Assembly: GCA_040216735.1 (NCBI GenBank) | Contig: JAVJOO010000002.1 | Coordinates: forward strand, 1,267,118 to 1,331,117 | DNA: 64,000 bases | Reading direction: 5' to 3' | DNA from: Alphaproteobacteria bacterium | GTDB lineage: Bacteria; Pseudomonadota; Alphaproteobacteria; SHVP01 | Shown here: positions 18,163 through 28,074 of the stretch, in pieces | How the letters are laid out: the number at the start of each line of letters is the position of its first letter | Numbering within the stretch: the first letter of the stretch is position 1 | The notes under the pieces: generated by a model | Told to the model about the DNA's origin: nothing | The model's input: the letters and a program-made list of their open reading frames with translations, nothing else | The model's database searches: none | Made by a program: the position numbers and the translations under genes

Positions 18163-19293
18163 GTGCGATCGCTGAAGATCGTTTATCTAACGAGAGCGAT
18201 GGAACTTGGCGGTGCAGAACTGCAGTTGGCCATGCTCGCAAACGCCATGGCATCCAGAGGTCACGCCGTGACCGTGCTGACGTTCTATCCAGGCCAAGAA
18301 AACAGTAGGCTTCAGTTCAATGAGGGTGTCGTCCACCGCGTACTCGGAAAGGCAGGCCGCTGGGACATAGTCGCCTTCCTATCGCGCCTGCGCCGGGCCT
18401 TTGCGGATGCATCGCCGGATGTCATCCATTCGTTCCTCGGTCCGCCCAATGTCGCGGCGGCCCTCGCGCGGAGAAAGGGCAGTGGGGGACGTTTGATTTG
18501 GGGCATCAGGGCGTCGAACATGGATGCGGGTCGCTATGACTGGGCCCACGTTGTCGCGCTGCGTCTCGAGCGGATGTTAGCGACGCGGGCGGATCTTATC
18601 GTGGCGAACTCCACGGCGGGCAAGGAGCATGCAATTCGCCAAGGTATGCGTGCCGGAAAGGTCACTGTTGTGGGAAACGGCATTGATGTGGTGCGTTTCT
18701 GCAGACGCCGCGATGAGGCGAGGAAGCTTCGAACGTCCTGGCTTGGGCCGTTCAAAGGTCCTCTTATCGGTCTCGTCGCTCGCCTAGATCCGATGAAAGA
18801 TCATCCAACGTTTCTCCATGCAGCAATGGCGCTCGTCGAGCGGATGCCGGAGGCGGTGTTTGTCTGTCTGGGAGGTGGAAGTCAGGCCTATGGTGCCGCC
18901 ATGCGGCGATTGGCGGTCGATCTCGGGCTTCAAGATCGGATCCGCTGGTCGGAGCCGGTTGACAATGTCGAAGTTGCGATGAATGCGTTCGACCTTGTGA
19001 CCTTGACGTCTTCGTATGGAGAGGGATTCCCCAATGTCCTCGCCGAGGCCATTGCGTGTGAGGTGCCGGTGGTCGCGACCGATGTAGGTGACGCGCGGCG
19101 GATCGTTAGCGACGATAACAGGATTGTTCGTCCTGGCGAGCCCGATGCACTGGCAGCCGCCTGGTACCAATCGCTTCAGCAAACACCGGAGCTTCTTGCG
19201 CAGACAACGGCACGTCACCGGAAGCGGATTGTACGTGACTTTTCACATGCCTCGCTATTGGAGCGCATGGAAAAAATATACGCCGAGTTATGA
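18163..19293 (+). CDS. GT4-family glycosyltransferase
   Basis: A 376-residue GT-B enzyme starting with GTG 18163. KIVYLTRAMELGGAELQLAMLA at the start and IVANSTAGKEHAIRQGMRAGKVTVVGNGIDVVRF in the first domain are typical of the GT4 group. LIGLVARLDPMKDHPTFLHAA (about residue 203) and FDLVTLTSSYGEGFPNVLAEAIACEVPVVATDVGD (about 276-310) hold the E-x7-E donor site. The downstream GT4 gene starts 5 bases after its stop; the two share motifs such as DPxKDH, so they are related. Confidence 0.85.
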   Translation: MRSLKIVYLTRAMELGGAELQLAMLANAMASRGHAVTVLTFYPGQENSRLQFNEGVVHRVLGKAGRWDIVAFLSRLRRAFADASPDVIHSFLGPPNVAAALARRKGSGGRLIWGIRASNMDAGRYDWAHVVALRLERMLATRADLIVANSTAGKEHAIRQGMRAGKVTVVGNGIDVVRFCRRRDEARKLRTSWLGPFKGPLIGLVARLDPMKDHPTFLHAAMALVERMPEAVFVCLGGGSQAYGAAMRRLAVDLGLQDRIRWSEPVDNVEVAMNAFDLVTLTSSYGEGFPNVLAEAIACEVPVVATDVGDARRIVSDDNRIVRPGEPDALAAAWYQSLQQTPELLAQTTARHRKRIVRDFSHASLLERMEKIYAEL

Positions 19294-19297
19294 AGAC

Positions 19298-20416
19298 ATG
19301 AGGAAAATCCGAGTCGCTCACCTCATCACGTCTCTAACTGTCGGCGGCGCCCAGTCCATGCTTTACAAACTTGTTGCCGGTATGGATCGGTCGCTCTTTG
19401 AAAGCCATGTCATTTCAATGACCGACGGCGGCACCATGGCGCCTGAATTCGAAAAGCTGGGCGTAGCAGTTTCATCTCTCGGAATGAGGCCGGGGTCGCC
19501 CAACCCCGTCGGTGTGCTGCGCCTCCGACGGCTACTGGAACGGGCAAACATCGACGTACTACAGACGTGGTTATACCACAGCGATCTGCTGGGAACTCTG
19601 ACGGCGCTGACTCTGGGGAAACTTCCGGTCCTTTGGAACATTCGCTGTTCCACTATGGGTCCGGAACACGAGCGCTTGCAGATGAGGGTGATTCTCTTCC
19701 TCTTGGTACGTTTGTCTCAACGACCGACGGCTGTGGTCGTTAACTCGGTAGCCGGTAAGAAGGTGCATCAGATCTTTGGCTATGTGCCGCGTAGGTGGGA
19801 ACTCATTGCGAATGGCTTCCAACTGACAGCTGGCGCGGATGCGGCTGCGCGCTCGGCTCTCGGTTTTGCCCCCGACGACGTCGTGTTCGCGATGGTTGCC
19901 CGGGACGACCCCATCAAGGATCACCTTACCTTTTTACAGGCCGCAAGGTCGCTCCTGACAAGCGTGCCACGGGCCCGTTTCATGCTCGTCGGGGAGGGGG
20001 TAACGCCTGACACTCCCAAGTACGCATCTTGGGCAGCCGACCCAGTACTCGGTCGGCGTCTGCATTTGCTTGGTGAGAGGCGTGATGTCACTTGGCTTCT
20101 AGGGGCTGTGGATTGTTTGGTTTCTACATCGTTGGGCGAGGGTCTGCCAAGCGTCGTTGGCGAAGCGATGGCGGCCGGCGTTCCCTGCATTGCGACGGAC
20201 GTCGGGGATACCGCCCGCCTCATGGCTGATACGGGCATCCTAATCTCTCCGGGCCGACCCAGAGAACTTGCGAGCGCGATGGAAAGGATGGCTGAAGATT
20301 CTTCGTTAAGGCATTCCCTGGGCACAAAGGCCAAGGAGCGTATCGAACGCGACTACTCTTTGGAGGCAGCTATAAAGACGTACGAGAACCTTTACCGAAG
20401 TGCCGTGGCATCTTGA
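19298..20416 (+). CDS. GT4-family glycosyltransferase
   Basis: A 372-residue enzyme. ATG 19298 was chosen five bases after the previous stop; a longer in-frame extension to 19088 lies within the preceding gene and is rejected. RVAHLITSLTVGGAQSMLYKLV opens the acceptor domain. VVFAMVARDDPIKDHLTFLQAA and DCLVSTSLGEGLPSVVGEAMAAGVPCIATDVGDTA carry the donor-binding glutamates. The DxxKDH block is shared with the upstream neighbour, so the pair may have arisen by duplication. It converges on manC with only 8 bases between the stops. Confidence 0.85.
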   Translation: MRKIRVAHLITSLTVGGAQSMLYKLVAGMDRSLFESHVISMTDGGTMAPEFEKLGVAVSSLGMRPGSPNPVGVLRLRRLLERANIDVLQTWLYHSDLLGTLTALTLGKLPVLWNIRCSTMGPEHERLQMRVILFLLVRLSQRPTAVVVNSVAGKKVHQIFGYVPRRWELIANGFQLTAGADAAARSALGFAPDDVVFAMVARDDPIKDHLTFLQAARSLLTSVPRARFMLVGEGVTPDTPKYASWAADPVLGRRLHLLGERRDVTWLLGAVDCLVSTSLGEGLPSVVGEAMAAGVPCIATDVGDTARLMADTGILISPGRPRELASAMERMAEDSSLRHSLGTKAKERIERDYSLEAAIKTYENLYRSAVAS

Positions 20417-20424
20417 GCGCTAGC

Positions 20425-21846
20425 CTATCCGATGCGCCCATAGACGTCGCTGAAACGCTCGATGTCGGATTCCTCAAGAATCGGACCGGTTTGGACCTCG
20501 ATGAGATTAAGGGGCTCCTTAGAAGGGTTCTCCAAGCGGTGCTTAGTCATCTTGGGTATGAAAGTCGATTCATCTTGCCGTAACTCGAAGACATCTTCGC
20601 CGCGCGTAACTTTGGCGACGCCCGAAACGATGACCCAATGCTCTGACCGATGATGGTGGCGCTGTAGCGATAACGCGCCATCCGGTTTGACGTGAACTAG
20701 CTTGACCCGAAAGCCCGGGCCACGATCCAGTTCTTTGTAGTGCCCCCACGGGCGGTAGGCGGTTCTTGCCACGAGGTGCTCGGTACGGTTTTCCTTCGAC
20801 ATCAACGAAACTAGGTCTCTTACCTTCTGGGTGTGGTTGATGTCTGTCACCAGAACCGAATCTTCGGTTGCAACGACCAGGATGTTCTTTAGCCCAAGCG
20901 CGGCAAGGACGGGGCCCTCGGAGCGAAGGTAGCTTGAGGACACGTCGATGGAAATCACGTCTCCGATCGTTGTGTTGCCCTGGACATCGGTTTCCGAGAT
21001 CGAGGCTACCGATTGCCATGATCCAAGATCGTTCCACGTGGTCTGGAGTTCGGATACTGCGAGATTGGAATGCCGTTCGAGCACTGCGTTGTCAAAGGAG
21101 ACACTTGGCGTCTTTGCCATCTCCGACTCGTTCAAGGTGACTAAGCCTGCACTTCGTGAGCCCGAAAAAAGGCTCTTGCGAGCCTGTTCGATCAGATTTG
21201 GCGCAAGGGTTTCGAAAGCGTCAATTGCTTGTTTGGCCGAAAAGACGAAAATGCCGCAATTCCAGAGATGGCGGCCCGTCTTCAGGAGGCGCTTGGCTAC
21301 TTCGAGATTTGGCTTCTCGACAAAAGAGCGAACAGCGTAGCACTCACCGCGGTCATCGAGCGGTTCCTCCAATTCGATATAGCCGAAGCCGGTTTCTGGC
21401 CGGTCGGGTTTGACCCCAAGCACGGCAATTGTACCGCTCTGCGCAGCCGTTGCAGCCTCCTGGAGTGCCTTGTGTAGAGCGCGAGGGTCCCCGACTAAGG
21501 TGTCGCTCGGAAGCACCGCGACCACTGTGTCGGGATCTTGTTCCGCGGCGAGGAGCGCGCCGATCGCCACGGCCGGTCCCGTATTCCGTCCCATTGGCTC
21601 GAGAACAATATTTCCGACCCCAACGCTGATCGCCTGTATTTGGTCTTGCACAACGAAGCGGTGGTCCTGGCTGCAGATTATGTCCGGCGGCAGGAACGAA
21701 GAATTGCCGGCGAGCCCGGTCAAGCAATACTGAAAGAGCGTCCGATCTTCATGAATGGAGAGGAATTGTTTGGGCATGTGGGCGCGTGAAAGCGGCCAGA
21801 GGCGTGTTCCGCTTCCGCCGGAAAGTACTATTGGTTTAATGCGCAT
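20425..21846 (-). CDS. manC: Mannose-1-phosphate guanylyltransferase / mannose-6-phosphate isomerase (bifunctional)
   Basis: About 473 residues; ATG 21846 is preferred to an upstream start at 21867. The N-terminal nucleotidyltransferase has LSGGSGTRLWPLSR...PKQF (about residues 6-27) and FVEKPN (about 165). The C-terminal part (about 366-473), with PWGHYK, LSLQRHHHRSEHW and PKMTKHRLENP, is the cupin-type type II phosphomannose isomerase domain. It supplies GDP-mannose, which Gmd at 25 kb then uses. It is transcribed against its neighbours. No phosphomannomutase is seen in the window. Confidence 0.93.
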   Translation of the reverse strand: MRIKPIVLSGGSGTRLWPLSRAHMPKQFLSIHEDRTLFQYCLTGLAGNSSFLPPDIICSQDHRFVVQDQIQAISVGVGNIVLEPMGRNTGPAVAIGALLAAEQDPDTVVAVLPSDTLVGDPRALHKALQEAATAAQSGTIAVLGVKPDRPETGFGYIELEEPLDDRGECYAVRSFVEKPNLEVAKRLLKTGRHLWNCGIFVFSAKQAIDAFETLAPNLIEQARKSLFSGSRSAGLVTLNESEMAKTPSVSFDNAVLERHSNLAVSELQTTWNDLGSWQSVASISETDVQGNTTIGDVISIDVSSSYLRSEGPVLAALGLKNILVVATEDSVLVTDINHTQKVRDLVSLMSKENRTEHLVARTAYRPWGHYKELDRGPGFRVKLVHVKPDGALSLQRHHHRSEHWVIVSGVAKVTRGEDVFELRQDESTFIPKMTKHRLENPSKEPLNLIEVQTGPILEESDIERFSDVYGRIG

Positions 21847-21934
21847 AGCCCGGAGATTCGATTCCAATAATGAATGGTGTATCGGGGTGCCGAGTGGTGT
21901 ACTCGTCGAAAGAGAAAAGGTCTAGGTAGGTCAA

Positions 21935-23347
21935 ATGGGAAGCCGGTTGAAACTCGAGGTTGCAGTACTTTTCGGAGTATTGATTGTCCTTCAATTCATG
22001 ACGAGTCTCAACGTTTTGATCTATTTTCCGGATGGGTTTTGGACGGAAGGCTACTACCACCCTGCGGCAGTTAACTTGCTTGAGCATGGTGTCTACGGTT
22101 TTTACGACGGAGACAGTCTGACTCCCACCACGAACCGCCCTCCGCTCTATGTGATCTTGCTTGCTGGTCTGTATTCGATATTTGGTGCACACGAAGTCAT
22201 CGGAGTGATCCTCAACAACATCATGCTATTTGGTGTTTTCGTTTTCACTTACCTGCTCGGTAGGCGCTTAGGCCCAGCGATCGGCTTCCTTGCAGTTATC
22301 ATGGTGGCGCTCGACTCCATTTATCTAGCAGAGGCTAACCGGAACCAATCTGACATGGTGTTCTCGCTACTTGTCGTAGCGTCGCTCTACGCGATCGTGC
22401 GAGCGCTCGATGGTGGGCTTTCCTTGAGACGGGTTGCAATAGTTTCGATTCTTGTTGGGTTGGCGACATTTACCCGAGCCGCCGGCCTTTACCTTTGGGT
22501 CGCTTTGCTGATCGTCATCGTGGTGGCGTCTTGGCGCGTAGAACGTGCGCGCCGAATCGCGATGGCAGGTCTCATTGTGATTGTGATCAACGGTGCCTTT
22601 GTTGTTCCTTGGATGATCCGAAATCAGTCGATCACGGGGAACGCCGACTTCGCCGGGATGAAGGGATATCATCTGACTAACTACTTCGCGCCGCTCTTCA
22701 TCGCGAATAAGAAGGGGCTGACGTATGACGAGGCGTCAAAGCTCATTTTTTCTGGGATCGAAAACGATCCAGAGTTTCAGGCGATTACAAACCAGGGAGA
22801 GAGGGAGAGGTATTTTTCGCGTTTTGCCAGGGATCTAATTCTCGACAACATTCCCCACGCAGCATGGGCCGTGATCGAGAATATCCCCAGGATGTTTCTG
22901 TCCTACGCGTCCGAGCCGCTGGCAGTCTACCTTGGGCCGCAAGGCTTTGAACGTTGGTATCTGAGGTATCAACAAGGGGCGGTTGGAGGGAGTGCTGAGA
23001 AAGAGAGCCTTGGAATCATGGGGCGGCTCCGTGACTACTACGAGAGCGGCACGTGGTTCATCGTCGGATACGGCATCCTGGTGAAGATTCTCAATGCGGC
23101 AGTGGTCATCCTGTCGGTCGTAGGATGTGTCGTGTTAATTTTTTCCAGGTCTGCGACCAATCGAAACGTGGGATTGGCGGTCTTCCTAATCTGCGGGGTA
23201 TTGACCCTGACGGCGATAGTTGCGACTCAGGGTAGGTTCCGCCTTCCCATCATGCCCGGCATCGGGGTTGCAGCGGCATATATCCTTATCCTGCTTGTCT
23301 CGCGTATCCGGGGCCAGGATCGACCAGTGGCGGAACATCAGAAATGA
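21935..23347 (+). CDS. Membrane GT-C glycosyltransferase (GT39/ArnT-like)
   Basis: A 470-residue protein with about ten hydrophobic segments. After TM1 comes FPDGFWTEGYYHPAAVNLLEHGVYGF, the large first loop bearing the acidic residues of GT-C enzymes. LTPTTNRPPLYVILLAGLYSIFG continues the ArnT-like pattern, and TQGRFRLPIMPGIGVAAAYILILL is near the end. Such enzymes move sugars from polyprenyl-phosphate carriers to periplasmic acceptors. It overlaps the GT2-methyltransferase gene by four bases (ATGA), a likely polyprenyl-phosphate-sugar supplier. A good ribosome-binding site (TAGGTAGGTCAA) precedes ATG. Confidence 0.8.
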   Translation: MGSRLKLEVAVLFGVLIVLQFMTSLNVLIYFPDGFWTEGYYHPAAVNLLEHGVYGFYDGDSLTPTTNRPPLYVILLAGLYSIFGAHEVIGVILNNIMLFGVFVFTYLLGRRLGPAIGFLAVIMVALDSIYLAEANRNQSDMVFSLLVVASLYAIVRALDGGLSLRRVAIVSILVGLATFTRAAGLYLWVALLIVIVVASWRVERARRIAMAGLIVIVINGAFVVPWMIRNQSITGNADFAGMKGYHLTNYFAPLFIANKKGLTYDEASKLIFSGIENDPEFQAITNQGERERYFSRFARDLILDNIPHAAWAVIENIPRMFLSYASEPLAVYLGPQGFERWYLRYQQGAVGGSAEKESLGIMGRLRDYYESGTWFIVGYGILVKILNAAVVILSVVGCVVLIFSRSATNRNVGLAVFLICGVLTLTAIVATQGRFRLPIMPGIGVAAAYILILLVSRIRGQDRPVAEHQK

Positions 23348-25071
23348 ATGAGATGTCTTTGAGCGAGTCGGCGACCAAGCCTCCGCTGGTATTCGCAGCC
23401 ACATATAATGAACGCGATAATATTGAAGAGCTATGTAGACAGGTCCTGGGGCTACCCTTAGGTGTGTCCATGCTCGTGGTCGACGACAACTCACCGGACG
23501 GTACAGGTCGAGTTCTCGATCGGATCGCGGCTTCCGAACCCCGCCTGAAAGTTATGCACCGACCGAGAAAACTCGGCCTTGGAACGGCCCACATGCTCGC
23601 AATGGCCTACGCCATCCATCATCGTTATCCCTACCTGGTCACGATGGATGCAGACTTTTCTCACAGTCCTGCCGATATTCCGCGATTGCTAGGGGAGCTT
23701 GAGAGAGCGGATCTTGTAATCGGGTCTAGGTACATGGAGGGCGGTCGGTGCGACTACAAGGGGTACCGGAAGTTCCTTAGCTGGTCGGCCAATCGTTTTG
23801 GCAAGCTTCTGCTGGGCATGCCGGTACACGAGCTCACCACATCCTTTCGAGCATTCCGAACTTCGATGCTCGTCGATCTCGACTATGCTACGGTCCGATC
23901 GCAGGGGTATACCTTCTTCCTGGAATGCGTTTGGCAGATTGCACGCGGAAAGTTTCGCTGCCGGGAGGTGCCCATCCACTTTGCCGACCGGCTGCATGGG
24001 CGGTCCAAGATTCCTCGTCTCGAAGTCTTTCGGGGGATTGGCAAACTACTTCTACTGACGGCGCGGCGTTTGCGCGGGTGGCGCCGGTGGGGCGGCGGAG
24101 CGGTGGTGCCGAAGGGCGGCTGCCCTCATTGCGGTGCTGTATACCGTGTGGAGGTCTATCCTTCCAAGAACCAGGGTGCGGATACAAAGGTGGAAGCGTA
24201 TCGATGCACGTCTATGGAACATGGGTCCAAGCCCCAAGTCGTCAGATGCCTAATGTGTGGCCTTCTAGCAGCAGGAGAGCCGGCCAGTGGGCGCGAAATT
24301 CTCGATCTCTATCGCGAGGTTGAGGATCCGAGTTACCTCCGCAACCAGTCATCGCGAATAAAGACTTTCTCGCGAATCCTGGACGAGATGGCGAACTGGG
24401 TCCCCGAGCGCGGAAAGGTCCTGGAGGTTGGTGCTTATTGCGGCGTCTTCATGGACTGTGCCGCTGGCCGGGGATGGGATATCGAAGGTGTCGAGCCTTC
24501 GAGATGGGCTGCATCCCTAGCCCGCCAGAAAGGTCATACGGTTCACAGCGGAAGCCTTCCAGAAGTTTCTGACAGGCTTAAACCTCCTTACCAGACCGTT
24601 GCCATGTGGGATGTCTTCGAACACCTATCATGTCCGGGCGAAACCTTGGACGAAATCGGATCCCTTCTCTCCGATGACGGTTATCTCCTTTTCTCCACGC
24701 TCGATGCCGAATCCCGCTGGGCTCGAATGCTCGGTCGGAACTGGCCGTGGATCATGGATATGCATCTTCTCTACCCCTCCGTCAGGACTGTCTCGACTAT
24801 TCTCGAGGCGCACGGCTTTGAAATAGCGTCCGTGCAGCCGTATCGCCACTACGCATCGATTTCATATCTCTTCGAGAAGATCGGCCAAATTGCGCCAGGG
24901 GGTATTGGTAAACCGTTCGGCATGATCGCAGGTGTTCTTCCGAAGCGCCTTGCATTGCCGGTTTACCTAGGTGACGTGAAGCTATTCGTATGCCGCAAGA
25001 TCGTTTCCGACGGGCCGCGCGAGCCAGTCGTCGTGGTCAATAAGCAAAACATTGAATTGGGTGGTTCATGA
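23344..25071 (+). CDS. Fusion: DPM1-like GT2 plus zinc-ribbon plus methyltransferase
   Basis: A 575-residue protein. Residues about 12-240 are a DPM1-like polyprenol-phosphate glycosyltransferase: [31 protein letters not shown] short linker holds two Cys pairs (CPHCGAVYR about 260, and [11 protein letters not shown] about 285-305), a plausible zinc site. Residues about 345-500 are a class I methyltransferase: [28 protein letters not shown], then [18 protein letters not shown] and [10 protein letters not shown]. It overlaps its GT39 partner by four bases at the start and Gmd by four at the end. No frameshift is seen, so the fusion is genuine in this assembly. Confidence 0.78.
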   Translation: MNEMSLSESATKPPLVFAATYNERDNIEELCRQVLGLPLGVSMLVVDDNSPDGTGRVLDRIAASEPRLKVMHRPRKLGLGTAHMLAMAYAIHHRYPYLVTMDADFSHSPADIPRLLGELERADLVIGSRYMEGGRCDYKGYRKFLSWSANRFGKLLLGMPVHELTTSFRAFRTSMLVDLDYATVRSQGYTFFLECVWQIARGKFRCREVPIHFADRLHGRSKIPRLEVFRGIGKLLLLTARRLRGWRRWGGGAVVPKGGCPHCGAVYRVEVYPSKNQGADTKVEAYRCTSMEHGSKPQVVRCLMCGLLAAGEPASGREILDLYREVEDPSYLRNQSSRIKTFSRILDEMANWVPERGKVLEVGAYCGVFMDCAAGRGWDIEGVEPSRWAASLARQKGHTVHSGSLPEVSDRLKPPYQTVAMWDVFEHLSCPGETLDEIGSLLSDDGYLLFSTLDAESRWARMLGRNWPWIMDMHLLYPSVRTVSTILEAHGFEIASVQPYRHYASISYLFEKIGQIAPGGIGKPFGMIAGVLPKRLALPVYLGDVKLFVCRKIVSDGPREPVVVVNKQNIELGGS

Positions 25072-26099
25072 CAGGTGTTGCCTTCATAACCGGCGTGACG
25101 GGGCAGGATGGGTCCTATCTTGCCGAATTTCTTCTCGCCAAGGGGTACGTGGTACATGGCCTCTGCCGCCGCAGCTCGACGAATAATCAGTCGCGAATCC
25201 GAAAGTTGGTCGAAGAAGGTGGCAGTCCACGCTTTCACCTGCACCAGGGTGATATGACGGATAGTGACAGCCTGTTCCGCATTGTAAGCGAGACCAAGCC
25301 GACGGAGGTCTACAACCTCGCCGCGCAGAGCCATGTTCACGACAGTTTCTCTGCGGGTGAGTACACTTCGAACGTCAACGGGCTAGGCCCTCTCCGTCTT
25401 CTCGAAGCAATTCGAGTGCTTGGTCGCACCAACGAAAGCCGCTTTTACCAAGCGTCGACTTCCGAGTTATATGGCAAGGTCCAGGAAACGCCGCAGACTG
25501 AATTGACTCCGTTTTATCCGCGCAGTCCATATGGCGTTGCAAAGCTCTACGGCCAGTGGATTACGATCAACTATCGTGAGGCGTATGGGCTTCATGCTTC
25601 GAATGGCATTCTGTTCAATCACGAGAGCCCTCGCCGCGGAGAGACCTTCGTGACCCGGAAGATCACTCGTGGCGTCGCTGCAATCGCCAAGGGCTCAAGA
25701 ACTCCAATCCATTTAGGGAATTTGGACGCGCTTCGAGACTGGGGTCATGCCCGAGACTATGTTGAGGCGATGTGGCTCATGCTCCAACAAAGTGAGCCTG
25801 ACGACTATGTAATAGCGACTGGTCAGGCCCGCAGCGTAAGAGAATTTGTCGAAGCGGCCTTCGCCTGTACCGGTAGGAGCGTCGAGTGGACGGGAGAGGG
25901 CGTTGATGAACGGGGCATTGATGCCCGCGATGGACAGGAACTTGTCCGGGTCGACGAAAAATTCTTCCGGCCGAGCGAAGTCGAAGCGTTGCTTGGGGAC
26001 AGAACAAAGGCGCAACGTCAGCTCGGCTGGGAACCGCGGACAACCTTCGAACAGTTGGTCAGCGAAATGGTAGATAGCGACGTCGCGGCTCTTGCTTGA
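25068..26099 (+). CDS. gmd: GDP-mannose 4,6-dehydratase
   Basis: A 343-residue extended [29 protein letters not shown] (residues 5-30) is nearly diagnostic of Gmd, followed by [12 protein letters not shown] (about 83-94), [25 protein letters not shown] (catalytic Tyr/Lys) and [17 protein letters not shown]. It converts GDP-mannose to GDP-4-keto-6-deoxymannose. ManC at 20 kb makes its substrate. No GDP-fucose synthase or Rmd was recognised, so the final sugar (fucose, rhamnose, perosamine) is open. Its end overlaps the next gene on the opposite strand by 41 bases. Confidence 0.92.
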   Translation: MTGVAFITGVTGQDGSYLAEFLLAKGYVVHGLCRRSSTNNQSRIRKLVEEGGSPRFHLHQGDMTDSDSLFRIVSETKPTEVYNLAAQSHVHDSFSAGEYTSNVNGLGPLRLLEAIRVLGRTNESRFYQASTSELYGKVQETPQTELTPFYPRSPYGVAKLYGQWITINYREAYGLHASNGILFNHESPRRGETFVTRKITRGVAAIAKGSRTPIHLGNLDALRDWGHARDYVEAMWLMLQQSEPDDYVIATGQARSVREFVEAAFACTGRSVEWTGEGVDERGIDARDGQELVRVDEKFFRPSEVEALLGDRTKAQRQLGWEPRTTFEQLVSEMVDSDVAALA

Positions 26100-27072
26100 C
26101 GAAGTCAGAATTCCGATCGCGTCGGAGAAGCTCGGCGCTGGCCCACAACGTGCCACACACAAGTCCCTGTGCGAGAGACAACAGGCCAATTCCCAATCCC
26201 AACAGGAGGGCGTCCGCTGCGGGGACATCGATCCGAGTAAAAAGGAATACCAAGCTTGTCTCGCGCACGCCCCAGCCACCGATGGAGATTGGCAGAGCCG
26301 ATAGAAGAAGGCCTATCGGTGCGAGTACAAAAAATGCGCTGATTGGAATCCCGGGAGAGATTTCCGAGAACCAGATAAAAGCCGATACCAGCAGGGCGAA
26401 ATGAGAAAGCGCGCCGAGTACGAATGCGGGCACGAGCTCTGCCTTGCGCACTACAGGCAGTGCCCTCAGGATTTTGCCGAGTACTCTTGGCCAAAAGCCG
26501 GCCCTCGCTGCTATCCGAAACGCGATCAGGGCAAGGAGTCCGAGGCCTACAAGCGCTGCAACGGTAGCCGCACCCTGCCATCCCAGTATTCCGAGTTCGG
26601 TGTCATATAGCGCGAGGTACGAAGGGGCAAACAATGTGGCCAGAAGAAGCAACGCGACGAGTCCAACAGCCCGATCGACCAGTGTCGCTAGGATCGCTTC
26701 AGAAATGCTGAAACGATATCGCCGGAATAGGAGAAACGCGCGAATCGCGTCTCCACCGATGCTTGATGGCATCGCCTGCCCGAAGAAAAGGCCCGCAAAC
26801 AGCGTCGAAAACCCGTGTCGTTGGGCGAACTTCGAATTCCACCAACGACATATAAGAGTCCAGCGAAGCCCCAACAGCGCCACCTGAACTGCCGAGAGCC
26901 CGAACACAACGAGGATCGTCGTGGCCCTAATCCCTTCAAGCTTGATCCAGGCCTCGCCAAAGTCGAACTTTCGGAATACCCAATAGATGAGTACCGTGCT
27001 GACCGCCAATTTCGCGGCGGTCAGAAACCGCTGCCTCAATAAATTTTTTTTGTCAGAGGGAAGCTGCCGCAA
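26059..27072 (-). CDS. Flippase-like integral membrane protein (LPG synthase TM / AglD-like)
   Basis: A 337-residue, multi-spanning protein. [18 protein letters not shown] leads, with [23 protein letters not shown] (about residue 100) and [27 protein letters not shown] (about 260), both typical of the UPF0104/LPG_synthase_TM family. These proteins are often next to polyprenyl-phosphate glycosyltransferases and are proposed lipid-linked sugar transporters. The coding strand has a run of eight A at 27051-27044, codons 8-10, discussed under findings. The gene is antisense to its neighbours and its 3' end overlaps Gmd. Confidence 0.82.
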   Translation of the reverse strand: MRQLPSDKKNLLRQRFLTAAKLAVSTVLIYWVFRKFDFGEAWIKLEGIRATTILVVFGLSAVQVALLGLRWTLICRWWNSKFAQRHGFSTLFAGLFFGQAMPSSIGGDAIRAFLLFRRYRFSISEAILATLVDRAVGLVALLLLATLFAPSYLALYDTELGILGWQGAATVAALVGLGLLALIAFRIAARAGFWPRVLGKILRALPVVRKAELVPAFVLGALSHFALLVSAFIWFSEISPGIPISAFFVLAPIGLLLSALPISIGGWGVRETSLVFLFTRIDVPAADALLLGLGIGLLSLAQGLVCGTLWASAELLRRDRNSDFVKQEPRRRYLPFR

Positions 27073-27098
27073 CTCAATGTTCCTGTCGTATCATCACC

Positions 27099-28064
27099 GT
27101 GACACTTTCTTCGCCTAGAATGCGGCTATCGACCGTCATACGCAGAAGTCGCTTGCTAAACTGCGCCTATTTTCTTGTCGATGACTATCGGATGGGTCGG
27201 CGTCTGCGTTTGGGGCGGATCGAAACCTCCTCGGGTACCCGCCACCGCCATGGCAACATCGAAAAGAGTATAGCCTATATCGATCGTGTCTATGAGGACT
27301 ACCTTAGATACGGTGAGATCGAAGCGTTCCGAGGTTCTGTTTGTGAAATCGGGCCGGGAGATAACCTGGGTGTCGCACTCCGGATACTCGGAGGCGGTGC
27401 GGAGGAGGTCGTGTCTATCGACCGGTTCTACTCTCGACGAGATGAGGCCTATCAGCAAGCAGTCTACCAGGTATTGGCGGATACATACGGCCTTGGGCAT
27501 CTGTTCCAGGGCGACGTGGCCGAGAGCAACGTTCAGCAGCTCACCTATTTGCCGGCGACCCCGGCGGAGCAGTTCTTCGGTACCGCTGGCGGACGCTTCG
27601 ACTTCATCGTTTCGCGAGCTGTACTCGAACACCTTACCGACCCGATTGCCGCTCTTTCGCAAATGAGTGCGGCGCTCAAGTCCGGCGGGATGATGATTCA
27701 CCGTATTGACCTCCGCGACCATGGAATGTTTCCCCGTCACAGATCGCTCGAGTTCTTGACGGTGTCAGATCCCGTTTACCGGCGTATGACGCAGAACAGC
27801 GGTAGACCCAACAGAGTTCTCGTCGACCGCTATCGTCGTTGGCTCAACGAGTCTGGTCTTTCCGGGCGCATTCTCGTGAGCCGTCTTGCCGGGGTCAGGA
27901 CCGAACTTGATCCAGCATGTTGGCAAGAGCTCGCCGTGGACGTGCGGGAGCAAGCCTTGCGTGAGTCCGCACATGTACGGTCGCGACTTGCCCGAAGCCT
28001 TGCAAAGACCAGTGACCAAGATCTTGCCGTCAGCGGGATCGTTTTGGTCGCGCGGAAACCGTAG
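27099..28064 (+). CDS. Class I SAM-dependent methyltransferase
   Basis: A 321-residue protein; GTG 27099 is used, ATG 27120 is an alternative without a clear ribosome-binding site for either. SVCEIGPGDNLGVALRILGGGAEEVVSID (about residue 80) is SAM motif I, and FDFIVSRAVLEHLTDPIAALSQMSAALKSGGMMIHRID (about 165-205) is the post-motif region of methyltransferase-11-like proteins. It is probably a glycan or lipid-carrier methylase. The gene is divergent from the flippase-like gene with only 26 bases between them, leaving little room for two promoters. Confidence 0.75.
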   Translation: MTLSSPRMRLSTVIRRSRLLNCAYFLVDDYRMGRRLRLGRIETSSGTRHRHGNIEKSIAYIDRVYEDYLRYGEIEAFRGSVCEIGPGDNLGVALRILGGGAEEVVSIDRFYSRRDEAYQQAVYQVLADTYGLGHLFQGDVAESNVQQLTYLPATPAEQFFGTAGGRFDFIVSRAVLEHLTDPIAALSQMSAALKSGGMMIHRIDLRDHGMFPRHRSLEFLTVSDPVYRRMTQNSGRPNRVLVDRYRRWLNESGLSGRILVSRLAGVRTELDPACWQELAVDVREQALRESAHVRSRLARSLAKTSDQDLAVSGIVLVARKP

Positions 28065-28074
28065 GCGAGAAGAA

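Noticed and set aside
20747-20760. GGCGGTAG sequence as an RfaH ops element
   Set aside because: It lies inside manC on the non-coding strand, away from any operon leader, and matches only the core octamer.
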